Of a stretch of 45,052 bases of DNA, positions 22,645 through 39,952 are shown one piece after another. The notes beneath the pieces were generated by a model. It did no database searches and was not told the DNA's origin. It saw only the letters and a list, made by a program, of their open reading frames with translations. Position 1 is the first letter of the stretch. Every line of letters begins with the position of its first letter. Origin of the DNA: Zygnema cylindricum (taxonomy: Eukaryota > Streptophyta > Zygnematophyceae > Zygnematales > Zygnemataceae); the NCBI GenBank assembly GCA_037447655.1, contig JBBHKE010001004.1, forward strand, positions 14,554 through 59,605, in the 5' to 3' direction. A program made the translations under genes and the position numbers.

Positions 22645-23480
22645 CTATAACAAAAACGTTCTTAATTGTATTAATGTTTTTATAATGTTATAAATTAGTC
22701 ATATTGCTTTAATTTCAAAACACCCAAAAACATTGCCTATTACAAAGATATTACTAATGTTATAGCAATGTTATTACATAAATGTTATAACATTCCCAAA
22801 GTGTTTTTAATGCTAGAAATTATTCATATTTACGGTCCAAATTTATCGTCCACCACTTAGTGTCAAATACGCAATGTTCAATTCGCTCCATAAATCTCCC
22901 AAATAATCTATTACAGCAATGCCATTAAAGTTTATATTCATTGTTAATGCTGGAATTAGTTACAGTTCTTCGATGGTCATGTCCCAATTTTAATGTTCAA
23001 AATCTTATGATGCCCACTCCATACATTTCCCGAATAATTTATTCCAAAAATGTTTTTTATATTGCTAGAATGACATTATTGTTATTATTGTTACAGATTA
23101 TTCACATTACTTTCAAGTCACATCGATGTTCAATGTTCATGCTCCAATTTTAATGTTCAAGTGCTAATGTGAAATACCCTATGTCCAGTTTGTTCATACA
23201 TCTCCCAAGTTATCTATTTAAAAATGTAATTAAATGTTATTAATGTTACAAATCTATCACATTGATTCAATCTACATTTTTACGATTTCAATTTTCCAGG
23301 ATCATACAATGTCTGATTTGCTCTATATGACTATTACAAAAACTGTTGTTAATTATATGAAAATGTCACTAATGCAACAAATTAATCACATTCATTCAAT
23401 GTCACATCAGTGCTATTTTTCATGTTCCAATTTATATTCCAATACATTAATGTCAAATACCCACTGCAAAATTTCTAGTG
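22626..23480. repeat. Degenerate tandem array seeded at a COBRA-like exon edge
   Basis: Four to five units of roughly 115-265 bp. Each begins with a version of CTCCCAAATAATCTAT (22632, 22892, 23028, 23203, weaker at 23319) and continues with AATGTTATTAATGTTACAAATTA and a TCCCAATTTTAATGTTCAA segment. The first unit overlaps the start of the exon at 22644; the others are intronic. Confidence 0.78.
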
Positions 23481-23491
23481 CCTGGTTCTTA

Positions 23492-23550
23492 AAGCCCTAA
23501 TCCCAAGCCTAATCCAAGCCTAATCCCAAGCCTAACCCAAACCCTAAATC
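23492..23550. repeat. Degenerate telomere-like CCCTAA tract
   Basis: About 60 bp of CCTAATCCCAAG and CCTAACCC variants ending in AAACCCTAAA, related to the plant CCCTAAA telomere unit. Too short and diverged to be functional. Confidence 0.65.
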
Positions 23551-23750
23551 TGAATGTCTAATGTGCAGTAGTACGAGGTCAAATTTGCAATTTCCAGTGT
23601 CAAATGTTTATTCGCAAATTCCCAATGTTTAATGTCATATTTTCAATGTCTAATGTTCAATGTCAATTTCATGCTCATGTAAGAATGCTTCTTTTTGCAA
23701 TTGGATGACCAATGTCCCTTAGAATTTATCAAGGAATAATAGAAAATCAG

Positions 23751-23754
<4 letters not shown>

Positions 23755-23784
<30 letters not shown>
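23755..23784. repeat. (TC)n microsatellite at gap edge
   Basis: About 15 TC units running into the N gap, a likely cause of the break. Confidence 0.95.
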
Positions 23785-23794
23785 NNNNNNNNNN
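23785..23794. other. Assembly gap (10 N) between the receptor kinase and COBRA-like gene
   Basis: The last kinase exons and the first COBRA-like exons are both missing around this point, so real sequence has probably been lost here. Confidence 0.99.
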
Positions 23795-24062
23795 GCCTGT
23801 AACGTTTAAAGTGTAACTTTTAACCTAAGACCTCCTCAAGTTCTGTAACCTGTAACGTTTTACGTGTAGCACAAGATAATAGTTACTCCACACTCCTCAA
23901 CCGGTAACGTGTAACCTATAACGTATAACTGGTAAAACATCCGAAATACCGTGTTTAAATCCTGTAAACTGAAACCTGTACCGTGTAACGTTCAACTACC
24001 TCCCTATACTCTTTGACCTTTAACGTGTACGTGTAAAAATTACTATGACGTGAAACGTGTAA
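23795..24062. repeat. GTAACGTGTAACC-type minisatellite
   Basis: Irregular repeats of CTGTAACGTTTAA / GTAACGTGTAACC over about 270 bp. No coding potential. Confidence 0.75.
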
Positions 24063-24109
24063 TGCAGTTTACCCAGTTACCAACATGGGAAGTGCAATGT
24101 AAGATTTGA

Positions 24110-25240
24110 AATCGTCCATGTCCCATTACTCAAATAACCAATATGCAATGTGCAATCTCCAATGGACCTAATTTCTCCCATAACCAATATAATGTGCAAA
24201 GTGCAGTATCATTAAAAATGTGCATGTGCAATTTCCAGTTTCTCATATCCCTCCATCAACTTGCAATGTGCCATGTCCAAAGTCAAATGTCCTAAATTTG
24301 TGCCATAAAGCCTACAAAATGGTCAATATGCAATATCCAATGTGCAATGGCCAACTCCTCACACCTCATTGATAATAGAACACGATGTGCATTTTGCAAT
24401 GTCCAATGTCTTGAACTCCTCCAGAATCCAATTTTCAATGTGAAATTTGCAATGTCCGATGTGCAATGTCCAATGTGTATTGTCTAATGTGTAATGTCCA
24501 ATGTAGAATGTCCAATGTGCAATATCCAATGTGCAATGTCCAATGTTCAATGTCCAATCAGCAATTTGCAATGTGCAATGTCCAATGTGCAGTGTCCAAT
24601 TTTCAATTTCCAATGTGCAATGTCCAATTAGTAATGTCCAATGTTCAATGTCCAATGTTCAATGTCTAATGTTCAATGTCCAATTTGCAATGTCCAATGT
24701 CCAATATCAAATGTTCAATGTCCAATGTCCAATTTTCAATGTCCAATGTTCAATGTCTAATGTCCAGTGTGCAATGTCCTATTTTCAATGTGAAATTCGA
24801 AATACCCAATGTGCAATGTCCGATGTGCAATGTCCAATGTGAAATGTGCATTGTCCAATGTGCAATGTCCAATCAGCAATGTCCAATGTGCAATGTCCAA
24901 TGTGCAATTCCCAATGTGCAGTGTCCAGTTTTCAATGTCTGATGTGCAATGTCCAATGTGTAATGTCCAATGTAAATGTCCAATGTGAAATGGCCAATGT
25001 GTAATATCCAATGTGCAACGTCCAATGTTCAATGTCCAATCAGCAATGTCCAATGTCCAATGTGCAATGTTCCAATGTGCAGTGTCCAATTTTCAATGTC
25101 CAATGTGCAATGTCCAATGTGTAATGTCCAATGTTCAATTTCCAATGTTAAATGTCCAATGTTCAATGTCTAATGTCCAATGTGCATTGTCTAATGTGCA
25201 ATGTCCAATGTCCAGTGTTCCTTGTCCAATTTTGAGAGTC
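24110..25240. repeat. CAATGTN heptamer minisatellite (about 1.1 kb)
   Basis: The basic unit is CAATGT plus one variable base (C, G or T), with occasional TAATGTN and CAATTTN variants. Because the period is 7, all frames on both strands stay open for long stretches and read MSNVQC-like or GHCTLDIAHWT-like repeats. These are not genes. The array fills the intron after the last visible kinase exon. Confidence 0.93.
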
Positions 25241-25262
25241 CAATGTCTCAAATGCCTCCCAC

Positions 25263-31961
<6,699 letters not shown>

Positions 31962-32249
31962 TTACAAGAGATTTTTTGATGATGATGGAGACTATAACTA
32001 TGAAAATGACCAATCGATAACCCATGACTATGCCGATGCCAATGCCTTTGCCTATGAGGATTGTTGTTGGTAATGCCGTTGTTAATGATTTTACTAATAT
32101 TCTCTTTTTGTTAGTGTTCTTATTAGTTTTGTCGCTAATCTTGCGGTCAATGTTGCTGCCAATGTTACTGCCAATCTTGCAGCCAATGTTCTTGCTAATG
32201 TGATCACTAATGTTATCATAATTGTTATTTTTGAATGTGAATTTGATTT

Positions 32250-33330
32250 TAAATGTGAATGTCAATGTCAATGTCAATGTCAATGTCAATGTCAATGTCA
32301 ATAATAATGTGGATGTGAATGTTGTTGATGCTGATGCTAAAGCTAAGAATTAGTGTTCCCGTTAGTGTTACTGCCACTGCTGTTACTGTTAGTGCTTGCT
32401 ACTGCTACCACTGCTGCCATGGGAAGGGTAATGGGAAAGAAATTGGAATGGGAAGGGGAAGGAAAGGGGGAAGGGAAAAGGGAAGGAGAAAAAGGGTAAG
32501 TGGAAGGGGAAAAGGGGGAAGGGGAAGGGGAAGGAGAACAAGAACGGGGCGTAACGCGAACAAGAACGTGAACGCGAACGAGAACGCAAATGCAAATGTG
32601 AATGCGAATGTTAATCTTAATGTTAATCCTAATGTCAATGTCAATGTCAATGTTTATATCATTGCTAATGTAAATGCTAATGTTAATGTTAATGTGAACG
32701 TGAATGTAAATATGAGTGTGAGTGTGAATGTGAATGTTAACGTTAATGTTAATGTTAATGTTAATGTGAAAGTGAAAGTGAATGTGAAAGTGAATGTTAA
32801 CGTTAATATTAACGTTAATGTTAATGTTAATGTTAATGTTAATGTTAATGTTAATGTTACTGCTAATGTTACTGCTAATGTTATTGCTAATGTTAATGTG
32901 AAAGTGAATGTGAAAGTGAATGTTAACGTTAATGTTAACGTTAATGTTAACGTTAATGTTAATGTTAATGTTACTGCTAATGTTAATGCTAATGTTAATG
33001 TTAATGTTAATGTTAGTGTTAATGTTAATGTTAATGTTAATGTTACTTCTAATGTTACTGCTAATGTAAATGCTAATGTTAATGTTAATGTTAATGTGAA
33101 AGTGAATGTGAAAGTGAATGTTAACGGTAATGTTAACGTTAATGTTAACGTTAATGTTAACGTTAATGTTAACGTTAATGTTAATGTTTATGTTAATGTT
33201 AACGTTAATGTTAATGTTAACGTTAATGTTAGTGTTAATGTTAATGTTAATGTTACTGCTAATGTTACTGCTAATGTTAATGCTAATGTTAATGTTAATG
33301 TTGATGTGAAATTGAATGTGAAAGTGAATG
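32250..33330. repeat. Hexanucleotide array AATGTT/AATGTC
   Basis: About 1.1 kb of 6-bp units (TGTCAA at 32255-32310, then mainly TTAATG/TTAACG), interrupted by a GGGAAGGGGAA purine patch at 32440-32545. The period is a multiple of three, so a long frame is open on each strand (Asn-Val on +, Ile-Asn on -). This is not evidence of a gene. It lies just 5' of the receptor-kinase start and may have displaced its first exon. Confidence 0.93.
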
Positions 33331-33505
33331 TTAATGTTAATTGAAATGTTAATTGAAATGTTAATTGAAATGCTAATTGAAATGTTAATTGAAATGTTAA
33401 TTGAAATGTTAATTAAAATGCTAATTGAAATGTTCCTTGAAATGTTAATTGAAATGTTAATTGAAATGTTAGTTGAAATGTTAATTGAAATGTTATTTGC
33501 TAATT
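33331..33505. repeat. 12-bp array (AATGTTAATTGA)
   Basis: About 13 copies of a dodecamer that looks like a hexamer pair with one half changed to AATTGA. It adjoins the hexamer array. Confidence 0.92.
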
Positions 33506-34126
33506 GCTGCTGAATTGTAATTTTCAATTGCTAATTGCCAAACACTAATTGCGAATCGATAATCGCTAACTTCTATTTGCTTCTTTGTAGCGTTTGGTGA
33601 GGAAGGGTTTCCAGGATCAATGTGAGTTGTGGTTCTGGATGGTGTCCTGAATGGGTGAAATGGGTTCGATTTGGGGGAAAAAAAAAACTAATTGTCTTGT
33701 GAATATGAATACGAAATGGTTGCTTAACGATTTTGTCATACTGATGGCGTACTACTTTCGATTGTGTAAATATATGTTATAAAAACATTAAAACATTCTT
33801 TTGGGGAAAATGACCTCCATTAAATTAATAGAAATATGTAATTTTGGATAACGGTTTAAACAAAAAAAAAAAGACTATAGAACATTTTTCTGAGTTGGTA
33901 AAAACAAAAAAAAGATGGCTGACATAATTTTAATACATTCCCACACAATTTCAGGAGTCAATTTTCTATTTTCTCATCAGAAGTACCAATTGTTTTACTT
34001 TCACTATTTCTTTCAGCGAAATTCCTACTCATTTCTAAAAAAAAAATCAAAAAAAAAAAAATTACAATCAAAACACCTCTAACTCGCTTGACTAGTTAAC
34101 AAACTTATTCGGTTTGCATTTCCCTG
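33506..34126. other. Unannotated AT-rich stretch
   Basis: No confident gene. A short + frame at 33595-33651 follows a good acceptor (CTTCTTTGTAG) and ends at TGA after QCELWFWMVS. With no partner exon it is not called. Confidence 0.45.
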
Positions 34127-34405
34127 TTGCTATCTGTAAGGAGTGCACAAAGAAATTCCTCAAAACCACTAATCTGTCTGTATAAGGCTATTATTAAGGA
34201 GAGAAAAGTGAGAGAAGAGAAACTATTGGCTAAAATAGATTCTTACGAGAGTCAACGGAGAGAGCGTATCCTTCGAAGACAGAATTTAGCAGAGCCAGGA
34301 GAAATAAACAGTCCCTTGTCTGTTTCTGAAACAGGAGAGAGCCTTCACGACGTAACCCAGAATCCATTTTTTTTAATTCATTCGCCATTTTTCTACTTTT
34401 TCTGA
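34127..34405 (+). CDS. Hypothetical short ORF, charged and coiled-coil-like
   Basis: Ninety-two codons, not recognised. The middle is highly charged (KERKVREEKLLAKIDSYESQ, then RRERILRRQNLAEPGE), unlike the low-complexity frames around it, so it may be part of a gene or of a transposon protein. The printed start is not a normal ATG context. No homologous neighbours or matching exon partners were found. Confidence 0.2.
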   Translation: MLSVRSAQRNSSKPLICLYKAIIKERKVREEKLLAKIDSYESQRRERILRRQNLAEPGEINSPLSVSETGESLHDVTQNPFFLIHSPFFYFF

Positions 34406-35960
34406 AAATTCCTCAATGCTTCCACTCTACTTGTAAATTAAACCATTATAACAAAACCATAAAAAGCTATAAAAACGCACTTCTCTATATGTATTTTTAA
34501 TCTCCCTGCACAATTTTACCACAGATGAAAGAGAATGAAAGAAAGGGCTGGAGGGAGCGAGAGAGGAGGTATACAACGAGAGAGAGAGAAAAAAAGCGAA
34601 GAAGGGAGAGGGAGAGTGAAAGATCTCGAAATCACTAGGATTAATTTCGCGCCATCAGATGGCAGTTTAAAAATCAACATCCATTTGGGCCAGATTCACA
34701 ATATGCCGAAACCTCAAAGGCTCAGACAATGGGAAGCGTCGTTTGCACGTGCGAACTGACCCGTTATGAAGCTGTCGGTGCACCTAAAGCGCGCCGATTC
34801 AGATTCTGGGACTCTAAAAACTGAAGCGTCGTCCAGGTACAAAAAGTACGGCAAATCCAAAACGATTTCGACCAAGGGACAGAAACCTAAAAAGGATACA
34901 GCGTTCGCCATCCGTACCGTACGATCAACCCCAACGGACTCAGATCCGGTTCAGCATTTAATTTCGATTCGTCAAAAATCCGGGTTTTAGCCACCGACAT
35001 TGGTTTGAACTCCCGTCAGACCGTTTTCAAAAAAAAAAAAATGAACCGTGTAACCAATAAGAGAACAGAATTCTGTACTTTGGATATTCCAGGAAAGTAA
35101 CATTTTCGTCCAATTAAAATCATGTGTAACGGAACTCTTATTTTCTGTACTTTTACGCACGACTACAGTCCTTGTACTGTTATGACCTCTTTGGAGGTGG
35201 ATCTTACGGTAATCAAATTATTTATTTTTCTCAGAAAAGTCAAAAAGTGTCTTGTGTATTTGGCTTTTTTCGTTGTCGTTTTGGACTTTATCGAACCTTT
35301 ATCCTATTGCAAGCGACGGCGCAGATGCAACTTTACTGAGCTATTCTATTTCTCATTAAGACGGATACAAACCGGTATAAAATACTACTGAACTTCTTCA
35401 ACATCGAGGGCTCTGTAGAATTCGATACGATTATCGACCATACTATTCACGGGTTAAACGACAAATAATTTCTGGCATTTTCGGCTTTTAGCTGTTTCCT
35501 GCCACAACCGTACGTTCAGTCTTCTACTTGAGCTGCGATTGGCGCACCTCACAGTTCTTTACGGATACTTCATGAAAGAAAACAAAGTCAACGAACTAAA
35601 GTCTTGTCGTTTATGAAAAATATTGAGGGGACTACTGTAGTATCTAAAAGAAATATGCGGATGCGATGGTTCAAGTTTTCAAAGCGTGGGAGGTGGAGCG
35701 ATCCTGTCGTCGTGCGGGTGAACTGCTTCCCACGACACACGTGCGGTATCAAAATGTTATCAGTTGACTATAAATAGCAAGGCATGCCACGTATGACAAT
35801 CTGTTCCGTAGTCTGTAAAACGTGAGTGTAGTACGAACAGCTATCCATATATCTATACGGTAAACCTTACAATTATTGCCGATATCTATCGGAACTGTGT
35901 TATCGTGAATTTTTGATGAAAACCCGATATTACTGGCTTTTCATCGCGATAAACACCGGT
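34406..35960. other. Intergenic, probably old transposon-derived DNA
   Basis: No gene recognised. Moderate GC, several ACGT and GTAC words. Short frames (for example 34766-34990 and 35122-35391) show no domain. Confidence 0.45.
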
Positions 35961-36583
35961 ACCCATATCAGAGGTCGCAAAAGTCAAAAAAATCATACCA
36001 AAACCGAGTTTTGAAATCTGAGTAACCGATGCCGACCGAGTTTTGTCACGCTCCAAAACTGTTAACCGTTAACCGACCGTCGTTTACGAAAAAAAAAAAT
36101 AACCGAATCTTGATTTTTAGCGACTAACCGTGCCCGCCCGTAACCGAAAAAGTACAAAGTTAATCAATGTACGGAATAAGCCAATAATTACAATTTGTCG
36201 CGTTCCCTAAGATTTGCGAAATGAATAGTGTACTACTGTGTTAGATTAGCGACGCTTTGTCGCGTTGCCTAAGATTTTCGAAATAAATAGCTTACTACAG
36301 TACCGTGTCAGATTTGCGACGCTAATCATGATGCCACGTACTTCCACGATACCAAAAGTACAAAGAACAATAATGTTGGAAAAAAACGTACAATTTTTTC
36401 TTTTTTTTTGGTTTTTTGTTTGACCGACCATAACTGACCGTTTTTTTTTTCTTGGTGAGTCAACCGACGGTAACCGCCCGACCCCCAAAATTTGGCAACC
36501 AAATCCGTTCCGAATTCGGCGCGGGCGGTCGGTTAACGGTCGGTCACGTTTTCGGTTGACCGTTTGCGACCACTGACCCATAT
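35961..36583. mobile_element. Non-autonomous hAT-type element with 8-bp target duplication
   Basis: The element 35969-36575 begins CAGAGGTCGCAAA and ends TTTGCGACCACTG, short terminal inverted repeats of the CAG..GGTCGCAAA hAT type. It is bordered on both sides by the identical octamer ACCCATAT (35961-35968 and 36576-36583). Subterminal GGTTAACGGTCGGTC-type words occur in inverted orientation near both ends. A roughly 75-bp segment (about 36190-36325) is tandemly duplicated inside. There is no transposase frame. Confidence 0.9.
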
Positions 36584-36860
36584 TTCGTGCCAATTTATCG
36601 ATTATCAGTAAGCCAAATAAAGGGACATATCGGTTATCTCAAAAACCTTACTGATACACAAAACTAAGTAATTTGGATTGTTTCTAAATAGTGTAGTGAA
36701 TGAAATGTGACAGTCCGTACTAGAAAGGCTCGTTATTTTGTACAAACGTACTGATATGGTGTCAACAACGGCTTTGGCACGTGAAAGTGAGTGCTCAACA
36801 CGTGAAAGCGCACTCAATTTCATTATTAGTAATAAAGACAAGGGAAAATCGCGAGATCTA
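36584..36860. other. Spacer between hAT element and MITE
   Basis: No gene; contains two CACGTG-type words (near 36778 and 36799). Confidence 0.5.
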
Positions 36861-37349
36861 CACCGTGAATCGCTATTAGCTTAATAAAATAGATAGCGTA
36901 ATGAAACAATTAGCGTACTTTACGGTAAATTGGGTTTTTTAGGGTACACAATGATACTAATTTATCATCAACTCTAATTTGTAAACTGCTTTGTAAAAAA
37001 TTTCGGCACATAATATGTCCACACTAAAACATGTAGATATACGAAATTGTTCAAATCGTACGCCGTCGCGTTTTTTTTTCATCCGCATATGCCGGAAAAT
37101 ATTTACGCAATTACATGTTATTATATTTTCTATACTTTTATATTTAAAAAGGTACAAAATAGTACGAATATGACAGTCCGTACACCACACTATTTAAAAG
37201 GGCACTAAATTACAGCTATGAACCGTATTGAGCGGGGTACCTCAAAGAACGTTCAGAAACATTTAGCGTACTTTATTCTATTTGAGAATTTGCCGAAAAA
37301 AAAGAGGTACCCCAATTAGCATCATGTACGCAAATAGCGATTCGCGGTG
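36861..37349. mobile_element. TA-flanked MITE, CACCGC-TIR family, 489-bp subtype
   Basis: TIRs CACCGTGAATCGCTATTAGC and CACCGCGAATCGCTATTTGC between TA dinucleotides. It is nearly full-length homologous, in inverted orientation, to 43929-44416. No coding capacity. Confidence 0.9.
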
Positions 37350-38274
37350 TACTTCTCCAAAGGTCCCAAGCGGGTACCCGAATCCGTACCCAAACGGTCG
37401 TGTCGGATCCGGAATGGATTCGGGTGCAAAATGTTGGGGGCCAGCCAAATTCAGCACGGTGATACAAAAAAAAAAAAACAAATTCGGATACGGCAAGGTA
37501 AACAAAAAACGAATAAGGGTAACCTTCCATCAGGCGTTCCCGGTAATTGTACGATCACGTTTACCGGCAGTAAAATTTGTAACACAATTCCATCAGGTCG
37601 TGCCATTGAAGCCAAAATTGTTGATTTGTTAGATTGCCATTGGTACCACGTAGGATCTAGTTGAGCCGCCCGAGAATGATCATCATTTGGAAAAGGACAA
37701 AATCGCAACTGCGTATGTGTACGGATAGACGCCGATTAAAACATCTTAGTAGCGTCACGTTAATGTACAATCTGAACGTGCTTAGGGTTGTCGCCGTACC
37801 AACGGCCATGAAAACCATTACAAAATTAAAGTTTGTACAAATTTTGAATAATTTACCATTTTGTACGTGAATGCATTATCGATGTACCAACTTGATTGTG
37901 CACATTTATGAAGGAGGCGTGACAGGATGTCTTACAACCAAGATTTTGTCGTTGGACAGGTTAGCTATGATGTCAGACGGTACATGCCATTTGCCACATG
38001 TAAGTTTATAGTTTCACGTCTGTCGTGGATCGACTTTGATTTTACAAGTGGACCAATACACACGTCCAGTAAGCTCTAAGTGTCCTCTTGAGGACAATCG
38101 GATGAGACTAGCCAGGTACTGGATAGAAGGGGCGTTTGCGTCGAGAATTCAAAATCGGACGGTGGGAGTTTTCGCCAACAAGTATGGAGAATCTTAACGA
38201 ATTTTTAGTAAACATCTTTTGTAAAAAAAAAAAAAAAAAACAGTACAGCCTAGTATGGAAGGGTACTTTCTAAA
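37350..38274. other. Intergenic, GTAC-rich
   Basis: No confident gene. 37360-37450 has GGTACCCGAATCCGTACCC-like words that recall hAT-internal sequence. Overlapping short frames on both strands show no domains. Confidence 0.45.
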
Positions 38275-38343
38275 GTAAACAACCCCACTTTTTGCCTGAT
38301 GGAAGGTTACGAGTTCCATTAGGGAAAAAATGAGGTTGTTTAC
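38275..38343. other. Imperfect 30-bp hairpin
   Basis: Arms 38275-38304 and 38314-38343 pair at about 26 of 30 positions around a 9-base loop (GGTTACGAG). It could be a small foldback element or, less likely, a small-RNA precursor. Confidence 0.7.
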
Positions 38344-38980
38344 TGAATGTCGTACTGTTTCGTACATTGCCGTACCATTTTTTTTTGTCAAAAAAAAAGG
38401 CTACTGCATCAAAGATTTGATTCTTCAAGTTTATGGGCGTAAACCTTGACCGTCAGACGCCTAATCAGATACGCCATCGTTGTAACCTTTCACTTTGCAA
38501 GAAGTGACGTGAAGGAGGTTAGTTTTAAGAGCATGAACGTAAAGCATTGTGCCACGTGGAAAAGTAAAAAAATATCAACGATGAACCTGCGATCAAATGG
38601 CTACACGTGGCATAGGCCATGTGCCTTCCGCCAGGGTGGATGCGAGGCCACCGGAAGCCGCAATAAAATCTTTGATGGAGGATATTCTTTCACGCTCCTT
38701 TTGCCATCCACTAACCATTATGACATTTTTGTACCCTTTTACAAATCTTAGGTTTTGTCCGCTCGTAGAGATTCATAGTTGTTAAATTCGTTCGAATTTT
38801 TCATTTTTGACAATTCGTACTTATTATTCGTTAGTTTTTAACTTTTCGTTAAAATTTGCTTAGTACTTTCTGTACACAAAATTGAACGAAAATTGTACAA
38901 AAATTTGTACAGAAAATTGTACAAAATTTTTAGGGTTTTTTAGGTTTTCAAAAAGAGACGTTGCACCATTTGTGCACTGT
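38344..38980. other. Intergenic
   Basis: No confident gene. A frame at 38597-38785 (PPEAAIKSLMEDILSRSF) has coding-like composition but no recognised family. GTACA repeats cluster near 38870-38930. Confidence 0.4.
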
Positions 38981-39025
38981 AAGTTTGAATTTCTCTACGA
39001 CTGTCCTTTTCTAATTTCTACTAAG

Positions 39026-39151
39026 AAGCCGCAATTAGAACTCCTCTACAAAGAAGCTGGCATTGCTGACGCCACAAAAAATGACACTGAATCTGCCATT
39101 GACGCCGTTGTCGAAGCATTTACGAACAACGTCAAAAGCATCCATGCCTAA
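39026..39151 (+). CDS. Possible terminal exon of an unrecognised gene
   Basis: From a possible acceptor (TTTCTACTAAG, ending near 39025) the + strand reads an unbroken, balanced peptide. It contains PQLELLYKEAGIADATKN and then IDAVVEAFTNNVKSIHA before TAA. AATAAA follows within about 20 bases. Composition differs from the repeat-derived frames nearby. No family recognised and no upstream exon could be tied to it; it may be a transposon-captured fragment. Confidence 0.3.
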   Translation, partial: KPQLELLYKEAGIADATKNDTESAIDAVVEAFTNNVKSIHA

Positions 39152-39952
39152 AACTCAATCAGAAAATAAAACTCAGGGTACTTTTGCATGTGTCAAAGTT
39201 ACAGTTATTTTCTGTCATTTTCCTTCATAACTTAGAAAAAAACGAGAAAATCCGCAGCCGTACCAAATTATTAAAATTACCACCGTACAAGTTGCGTTGC
39301 GTTGAAACTTTATATGTACAATAGTTTGTCGTTTAGTGCGATGCAATTTGTCGTCTACCACATTTCGACCCATTTTCGCGTCCTTTCAGCACATGTTTAA
39401 ACTCTACATCAAATCACCTCGCGAGGTTATTTTAAATATAGTCCAATAAGGTGAGCGAATAGGCAGATGTTGTCGCACGTGTCAAAAGTCTTTTTAATTT
39501 TTGTGCACGCAATACCAAAAGAAAAAAACACTACACGTTTCCAGCCTGTGTGTACTGTTTTTCGTGCGCTTGTTTCCGTACAGGGGTTGTCATAAGCCCT
39601 CTCTCTCAAACACATGTGTCTTACATAGAGAAAACATTTGGCACGTGTTTGCAAGTGGGAAGACGAAAAACGAAACCGCATTTATGTGCGGCGGCGAAAG
39701 GTAAACTATGGTTTTGACACGGCGACGATGTGGCGTACGGGCATTTCGAAGTCACAAAAACTGTATAGCGTGCGAAGGGACACCTCAAATTGAAGTCGAG
39801 TGGAAGTTTCGCCTCATTTTGTGTACAACTTCACATTGTTTTGTACACATGTAAATAAGTCACTTTTTGAAGTAACAAGCAATTTTGCGTTTACATCCGA
39901 ATCTTCGCTAAAAAAAAAGTAACAAGACGAAGTTTCGGTTACATGCAAAAGT
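39152..39952. other. Intergenic
   Basis: No gene or clear repeat recognised; GTAC- and ACGTG-rich. Confidence 0.45.

Noticed and set aside
24359-25089. Cys/Met/Gln-rich and His/Trp-rich repeat proteins on both strands
   Set aside because: A 7-bp satellite is open in many frames at once; no gene signals.
24110-25240. CRISPR-like array
   Set aside because: Eukaryotic setting, 7-bp units, no unique spacers of constant length.
32319-33344. 341-codon open frame of Asn-Val repeats (and its 394-codon minus partner)
   Set aside because: It is a direct product of a hexanucleotide satellite whose period is a multiple of three; no start context, domain or normal composition.
36246-36593. 115-codon minus frame
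   Set aside because: Covers the terminus of the hAT-type element; contains no transposase motif.
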